A stretch of 63,921 nucleotides of DNA. Source: Gymnopus androsaceus JB14 (taxonomy: Eukaryota; Basidiomycota; Agaricomycetes; Agaricales; Omphalotaceae). A program made the translations under genes and the position numbers. The notes under the pieces are model-generated. The model did not search any database, was not told where the DNA came from, and saw only the letters and a program-made list of their open reading frames with translations. Within the stretch, counting starts at the first letter, position 1. Every line of letters begins with the position of its first letter. This document shows positions 12,750-24,636 of the stretch, piece by piece. The stretch lies in NCBI GenBank assembly GCA_009733575.1, contig ML769746.1, positions 1-63,921 of the forward strand, given 5' to 3'.

Positions 12750-12837
12750 CAGTGACACTCATTATTGATGAACCACCTGGCAATTCAGTTTAATGCAATA
12801 AGCCATGTGAGTGGTTCATCAATAATGAGTGTCACTG
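12750..12837. mobile_element. 88-bp TA-flanked MITE
   Basis: A perfect 27-bp terminal inverted repeat begins CAGTGACACTCATTATTGAT and brackets only 34 internal bases. TA lies on both sides (12748-12749, 12838-12839). CAGT ends and a TA duplication fit a Tc1/mariner-derived MITE unrelated in sequence to the 651-bp element at 6060. Confidence 0.8.
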
Positions 12838-12992
12838 TAACAATTAATCAGTTCAAAGGACAAAGCATTCATAGTCATCAATGATCAATCATTTCAAAGA
12901 GAACAAAGCGTTTATAAGTAGTGATTGATCAATTCCAAAGAGAGACACCATGAGAAAGCGGAACTAATCCATGGCTAATTCAGTACAATGGG

Positions 12993-13766
12993 CTAACTTG
13001 GGCTAACAGTCGGTACAGGAATATTATCATCTTCATCCCATGAATTCCAGCACCAGGTCCACCACTGACTAAAGGTCTGATTTGGGGGAATGACAGGCAG
13101 GACAGCTATCTCAGTCAACCCATCATTGTGCAGTTGGCACACTTCTCTGCCAACCAGTGCCCGCATGTAACAAATACATGCATCATGGTAAGAATCATGC
13201 AAAGAGTATTTGGTGCCAAGGACTTAAACATGTTTGGAGGCCAATGTCCTATGTTGGGTAAGTGAAATTGTTCAACTGCAAACATGAGAATACTCACCAT
13301 GACTTGAAGTATCCAACTTGTAGACCTTGAATTACAGCAACTGTGCATTTCGCAGGACTTGGAGGCTCAGAAATGTCCTATCCAAGTATCAGGTAAAACA
13401 GCATCCGAGATGTAAGTTCAGTACACACATCAAATTCAATGACCCTGATCATAGGGTAGCCAGTTGTTTCGGAGGTTTTTCCTAGGATAAACCTTTTAGC
13501 GGGACAGATTTTGGGCTACTTCAATTAGTGAAAAGGGAGTCAGATCGTTCTGTACTAGTACTCACAATGTTCCGAGGAGATTCTTGCTGAAAGTATTTGA
13601 ATTTGCATTGGTACTTGTCATCATAGCTATTGTGCGAGTTGCTATCAGATCCGGAGTCTATGTTTTCAGAGTCAGAACCGGAGTTGTTGTTGGAGGACTC
13701 GACTATCATGTGGTCTGAAGAGAGAACAGATGAGCTGGAGGTATTCTGCAAATCCTCGCGCTTCAT
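12993..13766 (-). pseudogene. degenerate unknown gene
   Basis: On the minus strand a Ser/Asn/Asp-rich segment (13766-13521, with SSNNNSGSDSENIDSGSDS) is followed by protein-like stretches around 13340-13270 and 13230-13020 (REVCQLHNDGLTEIAVLP, SQWWTWCWNSWDEDDN). A candidate GTGAGT...TAG intron separates the latter two, but an in-frame stop follows the acceptor. I read this as a decayed gene of unknown function. Confidence 0.3.
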
Positions 13767-13770
13767 TAGA

Positions 13771-14690
13771 TAGCGGGAAAGGTGGAGGTTGGGATGAGGG
13801 TTGGGATGAGGATGTAATTGAGATCAGCAGCTCTTGTACATGACCCATTAGAATGGTATGAGGAACCCATTAGAACGGTACAAGAGGCCCATTAAAGTGA
13901 GACAATTGTCCCATTATAACAAAATGAAGGACCCATTTGAAAAGGGACAGGGAATGTGAAGTACGTGCAAAAATGTAACGGACCACGACCATAAAATATG
14001 AGGTTCATTGTAATGAGTCTACATGGTCTCCTGGTAGTTGGGCTAGAGTTAATACAAAGGAATGTATCGGATTGACTAAATTTGTAAGTTATATGAAAGG
14101 AAACGCATGAAGGATCATCCTGAGCGGTGCTCACAGTGGTATTTTTCCGTACCGTATACGGAAAGTTTTTAGTAGCTACGGTATGGAATTTTTCTGTACC
14201 GTACCATCCGTATCCATACTCAGACGGATACGGTGAAGAGTCCTATGGTGGGCATTGGCTTTGGAGCCCTTTTGGTTTGCTGCCTTATGGCTTCCTCAGT
14301 ATGAATGACATTAAGTTAGGTGAAGATCATTATGTTGAACGTAATGCCCACGCAAGGATTTTAGTGTAGGCGGTCGGGTCAATGATGGGAGTCAGTGATC
14401 AAGAAAACCCTTCCATTTCTAGAAGTAAGTATCAAGTATTTAACTACCAAAATAATATGAAATAAATGTAAATAACTAAGTAACTAATAACAAGGTGGAG
14501 AGATGAAACTTGTAAGGTGTTTATCAAATATATGAAGGATACCGGCGAGCGCCAAAGCGTAAAATTGCAGATCGGAGACCATCTTACCGACGCCTTCAAC
14601 ACATTACATATGAAACAAGGAGCAATATTATTCTTTCAATTTAAGTATCTTGGTATCTGCTACAATTACTACCTCTGATTGTCCAGTCAC
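13771..14690. other. noncoding, short repeats
   Basis: No gene seen. Repeated CCCATTA words occur at 13840-13935, and palindromic CCGTAC/GTACGG words at 14150-14235. The segment at about 14402-14585 shares AAGTATTTA and CAAAGCGTAAAAT...GATCGGA...ACCATCTTAC with 58710-58840, suggesting an old dispersed repeat. Confidence 0.4.
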
Positions 14691-16795
14691 TCAAGCAAAT
14701 GTGAGGTCGAGATCAACAGCGGTAATATAGCCGGAGGAAGAACTGAGTTTCCGGTAGGCATCTGAATGGTTACGGTCACCGTATTGAACAAGGAATCTAT
14801 TATCTGTGCCCTAGCTGGATGATGATGTGTAAGTCTTCCACTGGGATCGATAATATCTACTTACCTTGGACCAAGCAGTGTCTGAACGAAAGCCCACATA
14901 TCCAAATTCGGACGTTAGGTCTACAAAATCTATGAGACTGTGTTCTCAGGACACTGCAAGGTGGAGCCCACAGAATTTGACCTTCTTGAGCTCTTCGGAC
15001 TTGAATACGGACAGTCCGTGGACAGGTATGTTGTCTTGAGGGAGCGACTTTGGGGACAACAGTCATAACATGCAATTTCTCAAAGTTGAGAGTAAGTGAT
15101 GCACGCACCTTGACAGTATGTTTATCCTTGGTCTTATCAAAGACATCCTTCCAAGAATCCTTTTTGTATTCTGGATCAGCTGCACGATCCTGGCAAAGAA
15201 CATAAGTAAATGGATATCAGGCAGAGTATCTGGCATACATAAAGGTTGTTGTAATCAACACTGAAACCCATGTAGTATAGTCCCTCATTGCACGTAGATG
15301 TCTGAGAGAACTGATCAAGACTGAAGGTCTGTTGATAGTTGGCATTTAAGGAGAATGTCGTATTGCCATTGTCCTTGAAGAGATTAAATGTTTCACTAAA
15401 AGCGATTGAATCTGTGGAGATCATTGTTAATTTGTTCAAGATCATGGGCAAACTCAGGCTGGATCATGGTTATGGCACTTACAATTGGTGTGGGTTCCTT
15501 CCTTCGTGTCATAACTTGTGGGAAGCTGAAGATAGTTCTTCAGGAACTCGTCACCGCAGAGCTCCCATTTGAGGTAATCCATGAACCAATAGCAGGCTTC
15601 AGAGGTACCATCACCGCCATCGGGGCCATACCAGCGCGCATCTGCGTTGTCCGCACGCCGACACTGGCCTCTAGCAACGCAAATCACGTAGACAGCCCCA
15701 TTATGTTCCTTGAACTTCGTATCGGTTGGAGATGCTCCTGTACAGTACATGTAGATATCGTCAGTTATATCAACAGAGACGTTTTGCTTGATATAATGAT
15801 ACCCATCATCATCATTGTCCGCCTGCCAGTCCTCTCCCTTTTTGTTGAAGGCCATGAGATTAAACACATACAGATGTGAATGCTTCAGTGTGGTCCTTTT
15901 AGTAGTTCAGTGACAAGCACTCAAGGGGTGCGTAGATGACCATACTTACAATTTGAAGAAGGATGTTTCGGTCGGGGGTTTTAGGTTGTCGCTTATAACT
16001 GACGCAGAAAGAGTTTTGACAGAATCCTGAAGGAGCTCTGCAAAGTGTTTCGTGTACTTGTCAAACTTTACATCTTTTGGAAGGGCGGGTTTTTGGGTAG
16101 AGAGTTGCGCCTGAAGTCGTGCCGCTTTGGTAGAAAGAGGGGCTGCTTCATCTTCCTGGTTTACAATTCGCTCTGCCGTGATTTCGCTCACAGTGAATCC
16201 AGGAGTCACTTGGATAACACCATTGCGATTCCTAAATAGCCGATATCAGGTCAGTACGCAACACCAGGTAATGACATTCTCTTTACCTTTGGATGATGAG
16301 AGGAGTATACTCGTCGAGCTCAAGTGCCCCAATATCAATGACGGTCTTTGTAGCAGAGTGGAGAGCCTCGAGTAGCTCCTTGCTAGGCTCAAAGAATACC
16401 AGAACAACGTGAGCATCAAGAAGCTTGATGAGAGGTGTGATGTCTGTCCTAAACGCAGCATCGTGTCCGTGCAGTACAACCGCATGCACATTGGCACCAT
16501 CAAACTACCAAGTCTCTAAGTGGTGGAAAACTGCACAAGACAAACTTACCTCTCCGTAGGACTGGTGGGTTGTGACACTGATACCGCCTCGCTCTTCTAA
16601 TGTGCTCCGAAGCTTGAGTGGGTGAGGCCCAATAAGAGAGACGGAGAACGCGTTCGTTGACACTGGCATTGGACAAGCTGCGAGAGAGAGGATACTATCT
16701 GAGTTGACTGGCCCTAGTTGCTCAGGTTTTGTATTGCCAGTTCTAAACCAGCGAACAATCCTATGACAGGTGGAATGAGATACTACAGTTCGCAT
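14691..16795 (-). CDS. unrecognised protein, 8 exons, divergent from the Tc/RHS gene
   Basis: Exons by GT-AG reading: 16795-16550, 16504-16287, 16231-15950, 15895-15483, 15411-15239, 15189-15109, 15047-14865, 14810-14691. Together they make 572 codons with consistent phases, interrupted by one in-frame TGA (14946-14948). The start chosen is the first ATG of exon 1; an upstream exon cannot be excluded. The N-terminal third has alternating hydrophobic strands (VHAVVLHGHDAAF, AHVVLVFFEPSKELL). A charged linker follows at residues ~180-240. The last 300 residues look beta-rich with several Cys and aromatic residues (DDIYMYCTGASP, GAVYVICVARGQCRR). No signal peptide, membrane helix or known family was recognised. 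The TGA, probably from CGA, may make this a recent pseudogene or be a sequence error. It lies head to head with the Tc/RHS gene across a minisatellite, so shared control is possible. Confidence 0.6.
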
Positions 16796-16865
16796 GGAAC
16801 GAAGTGATCATGAAGGGCTCAAATCGGATCTGAGTGAGAAATTTTCATTTTGAGCGCCATGTTTT

Positions 16866-17346
16866 CGCGCAGGCATTCATTTTGAGTCCTCGGGTCGTCT
16901 AGTTCATCGATTTCTAATGTAAGTCTTTCATGATAGGAGACAGATAAGAGACTAGAGCACCGCGCAGGCATTCATTTTGAGTCCTCGGGTCCAAGTCTAG
17001 TTCATCGATTTCTAAAATAAGTCTTTCATGATAGGAGACAGATAAGAGACTAGAGCACCGCGCAGGCATTCATTTTGAGTCCTCGGGTCGTCTAGTTCAT
17101 CGATTTCTAATGTAAGTCTTTCATGATAGGAGACAGATAAGAGACTAGAGCACCGCGCAGGCATTCATTTTGAGTCCTCGGGTCCAAGTCTAGTTCATCG
17201 ATTTCTAAAATAAGTCTTTCATGATAGGAGACAGATAAGAGACTAGAGCACCGCGCAGGCATTCATTTTGAGTCCTCGGGTCGTCTAATTCATCGATTTC
17301 TAAAATAAGTCTTTCATGATAGGAGACAGATAAGAAACTAGAGCAC
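16866..17346. repeat. minisatellite, five copies of 95/98 bp
   Basis: Five tandem copies start CGCGCAGGCATTC at 16866, 16961, 17059, 17154 and 17252. Two variants alternate, one with CGGGTCGTCTAG (95 bp) and one with CGGGTCCAAGTCTAG (98 bp), in the order A-B-A-B-A', so the array grew as 193-bp dimers. It occupies the interval between the two divergent genes, upstream of both starts. Confidence 0.9.
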
Positions 17347-17704
17347 TCGGATTGGCCGCCAAGCCATAAATGCTTGAATTGAAGTTTAAAGTTCCCTTGC
17401 CTCATGATCATCTCCACCCTTGAACGTGTTGACAAACCGTAAAAATATCGGCATTGTTTGGAAGTTCTTTTCTTATTTTTTAGTGCCTCATGCAGCGCCA
17501 ATGTTGAAGTAAACACGCCGTCTTTCGGGGTGGTAAGATACTAGGTTCAGGCAGTTCTTCGATTTCTACGAGATCGCTTGTTGTACAGATAGATGTATGT
17601 TGGATGCATGTCCCCTTGATGTCTGACAGAGAAAGTCAACTGACACACTTCACACGTGTAAGTACCATCCTCTTACACACGCATAGGTTTTCCTGTGATA
17701 AGAA

Positions 17705-20700
17705 ATGGTCCGTCCAGTATCTCTCGACCAACTACGCGCCATGGCAAACAAGATTGTCGGCAGTCTTCCGATCACTCACTCTGTCGATACCAATGGGTCT
17801 CTCTCCCTGAATGTCCCTATTCAGCTCCCTCCGTCTAAATTTCCGCCCAAATTATCGCTTTCATATCATTCAGCTGCAATAGACACCAGTGTCGCTGGAT
17901 ACGGGTGGGCACTGAAAGGTGGAGCTACTATCGAACGCGTAGCAGCCACCATAGCCCAGGATAGCATTCGCGGTCTGTCCCTCACTGATGTGTTAATCCA
18001 TTTGTTGATTATGCATATCAGGCTTTGTAAACTACGATGCAGATGACCGCTTTGCGTTAAATGGTCAACGATTAGTTAAAATCTCTGACAAGGAATACCG
18101 TTATGAAGTCGAACAGTGGTCAAAGATCATTGCGCACGGTTCCGACTCTACCAACCCAGATTATTGGGTGGAGTATCTTCATGATAGCACCACACGTACA
18201 TTCGGAAGTACATCTGCAAGTCCCGCACCCCACTCCCTATTTCTCTACTGACTGTCACTATACAGGACTCTAATATCAAGGCGCAAGGCCAAAGTCCAAC
18301 TCGGGTCTGGGCTCTTGCCGAACACTCCGACGTGTTCTCCAACTACATTTCCTTCAGCTATATCAATGATACCAATGGTGGCTCGTACTACATGGAAAGG
18401 ATTTCGTATGGAGGCAATAAGAAACTGGCCATAGCCCACCAGCGTTTCGTTGGCTTTGCTTTTGAAAGTCGCCCAGACACCCGTACGCAATACATTGGAG
18501 GGTCCAAAGTGCATGTCGATCGCCGCCTCACAACCATCTCAGCCTGCGTAGGCTCCAAATTCGCTCACAAACATGTTCTGGCATATGACATATCTCCTCT
18601 CAGACAAGTGAGCCGTCTACGCTCCCTCACACTAGTCGATGCTGCCGGAGCCTCAGTCTCACCCCTCACTTTTGACTGGGTCAACGGTAACCCGACTGTG
18701 TATGACCCCTTGAAGGAAATTGGGACACTTGACATTGGGGTAGCGTCACCACAGCTATTTCCAATTGACGTCAATGCAAGTGGCAAGACTGACCTTGTTG
18801 TTGCCACAAACCGCTTCGACTCAACAACTCAAACATATAAACTGTGGCTACAGGTTTTTCTAGCAGATGGAAAAGGCAATATCTCCCAGACCGAGGCGCT
18901 GGGCTCTGGTTCAACAGGCCTTTATGTTCCAGATCAACTGCTTGCACTTGAGGTGGATGGCAATGGGCGTACAGATCTGGTAAGTAATGGAAGCCTGAGT
19001 GTAAGACATCTATAATGCTAACTGTAGGCTACTTATAGCTGCATATCAAGTCTATGGGAACTGAACCGGACCGTAACCATACCTTGACAATTTTATTGTC
19101 AACAGAAAATGGTTACAAAGTCAGTAATTCAACTTCTTGGAAACCAGAGTCATTCTCTGGAAGGTATTATACTGGTGACTTTGGAGTATGTCTACAACTT
19201 GGCCTATTTGTCTAAATGAAGTCTGATCCTTCATTCTGAAGGGAAATGGGCAAGTTGGCCTAATTTACATTTACACAATCCTAAAGAACAACCAGAAACA
19301 TCTTTGTTTTGTTCAATTCATATCCGACGGGAGCACCCTCACCCCACTGGATGCTGCTGATGGTCCGGAATCTGTTTCTTTGGATAGCTTGCAGCTTGTT
19401 GTGGGGGAGCTCAATGGTGATGGGTAATACCAATGCCTCTCTGTCAAACAATGTCTCACTGTATACACAGTGCACAGGATGTATATGTTATCACACCTTT
19501 GAAGCAAGACTCAATTACTGTCTGTCATATACACCTTCTGGAGTCTCAGAAAGGTAGACTGGTATACCGCAGTGATGATCCCCTGAAGAATGTTGGAGCC
19601 AATGTACCATGGTCCACAGTCACTTTCTACCCACTTTCAATTGACCCAGATGGAAAATCTGGCCTCCTTGCTTTGTCAAAAGGCTCAGATGCCAAACTCC
19701 AATTCCAGGTTCTCCGTAGTAGTGCAAGAACACTGCTAACTCCATCTGCACCCATCAGCACAAGCATAGAGTTCAAGGGACAGTTTTTACTCTCCAGAGC
19801 AGTTGCTAAGAACACTGTAGATGTTGTGCACACATACGAGACTACTTCGGGAACCAAGGTAGACATTCTGCATTACTTCAATGATACCTTCATTGAGGTC
19901 CCTGGAGTGCAGCAAGCACCTGATGCCCCAAAAGGAGCATCAGTTATGTCTGCAGATCTTCGGGGTATTGCTCGAGCAGATTGCCTTTTCACAAAATCTG
20001 ACACATCAAACAAGCTCAGTCTGTACTCATTATCATGCTGCGGAGACCAGCCCCTTGACTTCCTCACTGGATTCACCACTGGCCTTGGTGCCAATATCTC
20101 TGTGGAATATGCACCTCTTTCTGACCCAGATGTGTATACAGCCACCGAATCAGGCACTGGCTCTGCTACAGCAGCTGTGAATGCCTTGTACCATCGACAT
20201 GGATTGAGCGTCACTGCAGGAAATTCTTCAGTGGCTTCAGCCACGGGTAACCGCTCAGCACTTGTCCACTTCCCCCTCTTTGTCATCAAGCAAATAAAAT
20301 CACTTGCATCGCCACTGTTTCTTGACACAACCCAAGTGGATACATGGACATATAAGAATGCAAGGATTGGTTTTGATGGGCGAGGATGGTTGGGGTTTGA
20401 GATTATTCTTAAAGCATCACAGCCCCTTGGTGTTTTGACAACAACAACTTACTTGCAAGCTTTCCCGTTCCTCGGACAGACATCTCAAACTCAGGTTTCT
20501 GACTTGAGCAACAATCAGTTGATTGAAGTCCGCACTTTCAGCTGGACGTCGGTACCTAGTAACAATGGTGCTAACTGCTTCCTCACTCTTCCCACAACAC
20601 AGGAAAGCTATTACGATGGAGGTGCACATACCTATGATGTAAAAGTGTCAAACCAGTATGATTCTTTTGCCAACATTACCGCTCTCACAGTAGAGTCTCC

Positions 20701-23700
20701 GACATTTGGTGGATTGTTGACCATCACAAGTACATACGACAACGATATTAGTCAGTGGATCCTTGGAAACCGACGAACTGAAGTCCTTTCCTCTGGAGGA
20801 CAGATGATCAAGCAATCCAAATCTTCTTACTTAGTGGGAACTCAGGTGGTCAACTCACAAGGTGCATGGGTGGGCGGCAGTGAATGGACTACACAAACAT
20901 TTGAATATGGTGGTGCTGGAAACAGGATATCCACGTCAGGACCAGGACAGGCAAAGTGCACCCTGGCCTATGATGAGACACAATGCTTCCCAGTCAGTGT
21001 GACCAACTACACTAGCTCTTCTTCCTCCTTGACTGAATACACCACTTTTGATCTAATTCATGGTGTTCCAGTGTCCACTACGGACTCTAATAGTCATATA
21101 TTATCCCAAACCTATGACGTCCTTGGTCGTGTGCTTGAAGTCTCGGAAGGGGATAGCTCCTCATCCATGGTAATTTTGGAGATGCACGAATATTCTTCAG
21201 TTGGAGGTGACATCGTTCATTCTTATCGAAGGAGATGTGACTGGTCTGGAGGTAATTGGGACTTGGAGAACAGTCATATTGATGGACTGGGTCGAATATG
21301 GAGAAAAGAGAAGCCCAAGCCTGGAGATGCTTCTTTAATGGTCTGTACTGACACTCTATATGATGGAGTGGGAAGAGTGGTGAAGCTTTCTCGCAACTAC
21401 CTCACAGGGGAGCAACCCGCGTACGTGATAAATAGCTTTGATGCTCGTTCTCGTCTGAAGAAGACAACTTCACCACCTGCTATTTCTGGTGTTGATCCCA
21501 TTACGACAACCTTCCAATACCAATTCAGTAACAACAAAGCGTTCATTACCGAAACCAAAACAGGTGGTGGTTGCTTGACTTCACAGGTGTCCTCACGAAT
21601 CATGGCGTACTTCCCGAATCCCAAACCTTCTACAGGGAAGTACTTTCGTCCCTTGACAATCAGCTCTACCAATGAAATCGGCCAGACCATGCAGACCACC
21701 TTTGACTCCCTTTGCCGGCCAGTATGCATCAGTGATCCTCTAGGCATGAAGTTGCTTTTCGATTACGATGGTCTTTCCCGACCGATTACAAAGCGTATTT
21801 CGAATCCGCAGGGTATTCTTCCAGCGGATATAAGCTATTTTACTATGGTGTTTGATGATGCGTCGAGCCAGGTGACTGCTCACAATCAACTGTCCAAGCT
21901 TTCGACAATCACAAAAAATGATTATTCTGGTCGACCCATCTCAAAAAAGACAGTCGACGAAGAACTCACCTTCTCATATGACACCGGAAGAAATGGGAGA
22001 GGTCGCTTGGCTTCAGTTGTGTCTTCGAAAGGTCTCAAGCACACATTCGAGTACGACACGCGTGGCTGCCCTATGAAGAGGACAGTGACTTATGACGATG
22101 GTGCAAGCTTTTCTATGTCCTACGGTTGGACACCAACCAAACAGATTTCGCACATTACCAACCCCGACGGGACCAAAGTGACCAGATCTTATGTTTCCAA
22201 CAGTGTACTTCTTCGAAACGCAGAATTAGCGAATTCAGGAGGAACAGTCAAAGCCTCCGTGGCTTTTGGCGACTTCAACAATCCATTCTTCAGCCCTCTC
22301 ACATCTACTCTTGGTAATGGGCTCATGTCATCACTCAGCCTCGCACACAACGGCGCGCCAACAAGCCAGTCACTCTCTCAAGGGTCCAATACGGACATTT
22401 GTTTTAGGCAGGCATGGGAGCTTGACGGTTTCAGCACTATCACTTCATATAAGCAGAACGGTTCTCATTTGTCCACGCAATCGTTCGACTATGACCAAGA
22501 GGGTAAGTCTGACATGATAAGGATAAGTAGTGCTTGCATGTCTTGGCTGACAATCATTTTATAGGCCAACTTGTCGAATCCAGCGCGGATTCACATACAT
22601 CAAACTTCAAATACGACGACAGTGGCTCTCTGATATCCAAGGACGGTAAAACTCTGACAAATAACGGCTGGCTGGTCACGAAAATGTACAACTCGGATGG
22701 CACGGCTTACCGCAGCTTCGAGTACTCCAATGATGGCAACCTTGTCAAAACATTGGACGGCTCTAGCGCTGAGAAGGACACTATGGTGTATGATGCGAGT
22801 GGGAGATTAATCAAGCTAAACAATATTTCCTTCGTATACGACTTTGCTGGGCAGCTTGCGAAGTCCACCAATGCAAATGGTGATATAACATGGTACCCTT
22901 CTTCGTCATACGAATCCAGCTCTGTCAATTCCAAAACTACAACAACCGCTTATATTGTTCACGGTAGTCGGAGAGCATGTCTCAACACCTGTAATGGCAC
23001 GGAATCAGTGTCATATTTCCACCATAATCATCTTGGGAGTACGGTCGCTGTTTCAGATGGCAAGGGGAGCATTGTGACGACATATACCTATGATGCGTTT
23101 GGGAGGGTGACCATCAACGGGTCTGATCTTGCTCGATACAAGTACCAAGGCAAGGAACAGTTTGACGACTACTACTACTTTGGAGCGCGATTCTACGATC
23201 CTGAGGTATGTCATTTATGGGTGCTCGGTGCAGTTATGCTGATATCTGCTCAGACAGGACGATTCTTGACATCAGATAATTTCCCTGTGCAACTTGCGAA
23301 TATATCTCCTGCCTCTTTCAATCACTATTCCTTTGCTCGAAATAATCCGATTAGTTTCGTCGAACTGAACGGTAATGTCCCGCTGTGGCACTGGTATGAT
23401 ATTCAATCTCTTTTACTCATTACATTATCTCATATTTATGCTACAGGTTAGCGGATGTCGGTTTGATCGTTGTCGGAACCGCAGCCATATTCGGCTTGGG
23501 GGTAATTTTAGCTCCATGCGGATTAGCTCCACTTGGTGCAATCATCGGCGAAGCTTTAATTTCTGCTGGCGTTAATGGCCTGGTGACAGATCTTACTTCG
23601 GATGAAAAGTCCACGGGGTTGGAATGGGGAACGCAGGTCGTGATTGGGGGTATATTTGGGGCCATCGGTTCCGGACTAACGGGGGTAAATGCTGTCCAGA

Positions 23701-24218
23701 AAGTTGGTGCGTTTGCAGGAAGAAAACTTGCGCAACTGGGGGCCTTTGAGGTCTCCAAAGATGTGGTAGATCATATCGTCATCCCTCAGGTTATACATGC
23801 CATGGTCAATGTTCCTCGTGGCGTGGCCAGCCAGATCTCGACGAATGCGTACAGAGGCGACGCATGGCATAAGGACGTGGTGAAAACTATCGGGCTCACA
23901 CTGTTAGCAGGCGGCGCCGAGGATTGTGAGTCCCGGCTTTCCAGCGCTGATTTCACGTCTCTGACCAGTAACCTGTATTCTCACGCAGTGCTCAAGAGTG
24001 GAACGAGAATTGTTCTAAACAACAAAATAAAGCAAATGGGCCTTGGGAGTTTAAATGGACTTGAAGAGCATATAGCAACGTCCAACACGTCTAATATAAC
24101 CAGTTTAATGGACCAAGGCGGGCAAGGTGGAATTCTCTCTCGGGCTTCTTCTTCAGGTTTTTATGATGTGTTCTTTGATGCCAGGTCTGAGGTAGTGTCT
24201 CTTGTAAGTAGTTTATAA
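17705..24218 (+). CDS. Tc-toxin-B/RHS (SpvB-TcdB-YD repeat) protein
   Basis: Nine exons: 17705-17972, 18022-18207, 18288-18979, 19039-19185, 19242-19423, 19471-22502, 22565-23205, 23254-23393, 23447-24218. They total 2020 codons, stop included. Domains in order: SpvB-like N-terminus (GSLSLNVPIQLPPSKFPP, LSLSYHS, GYGWALKG); FG-GAP/VCBS-like repeats (DVNASGKTDLVV, GNGQVGLIYIY, GELNGDG); TcdB middle region (GLGANISVEYAPLSDP near 20082; GFDGRGWLGFE near 20370); YD repeats (TYDVLGR, DYDGLSRP, VYDASGR, TYDAFGR); the RHS core signature (YYYFGARFYDPE before an intron, TGRFLTSDNF after it); then a ~260-residue C-terminal part beginning with a hydrophobic Gly-rich stretch. Bacterial relatives form a hollow shell around a C-terminal effector, often as part of insecticidal Tc complexes. 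Here the canonical DPxG after the core reads ELNG. No signal peptide is apparent. A GTAAGT at 24205 may be a further donor. The first donor (GTCTGT) and the second intron's acceptor are the least certain. Eight introns argue that it is a resident fungal gene, not contamination. Activity unknown. Confidence 0.87.
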
Positions 24219-24636
24219 ACCAACATTTAGTATAAGCTGGTATGCTGTACAGAAAATATCTATTGTACTCAATGTTGTATGATGTTGTCATAAGCCTCAG
24301 AGCCTTGAAGCAGAACAAATATACTATGGTGGCAAAAATTAACTGAACACATGAAATTCTGGCTTGTAATGGTCATAACAGGGCAAATAGTACATACTAA
24401 TTACAACTAGTGTTTGGGGGAAATATTGTAGCCCTTTCAATTCCACAGATGAACCATTTTTCATCTTGTAGAAATATTGACAAACAGTAGAGTGATAGGT
24501 CAATAAGTACAAAGCATCAAATTTTGTGATGTAATCTTTGTGGATTTTGACTCTAATGAGCATTTTTCAATGTGTTCCCAACCTTTTCTTGCAACTATTT
24601 TTGTACAGACTTACTATTGGGATCATAAGGCTTCTA
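24219..24636. other. noncoding
   Basis: No gene or clear repeat boundary was found. A sequence ACTATGGTGGCAAAAATTAA near 24320 has the look of a transposon end, but no partner end was located. Confidence 0.4.

Noticed and set aside
16866..17346. CRISPR-like regular repeat array
   Set aside because: The units are contiguous and nearly identical over their full 95-98 bp, with no unique spacers, and the setting is a fungal nuclear genome. It is a minisatellite.
17205..17516. Minus-strand 103-residue frame partly inside the minisatellite
   Set aside because: Half of it is encoded by the tandem repeat; there is no homologous motif and no splice partner. Probably fortuitous.
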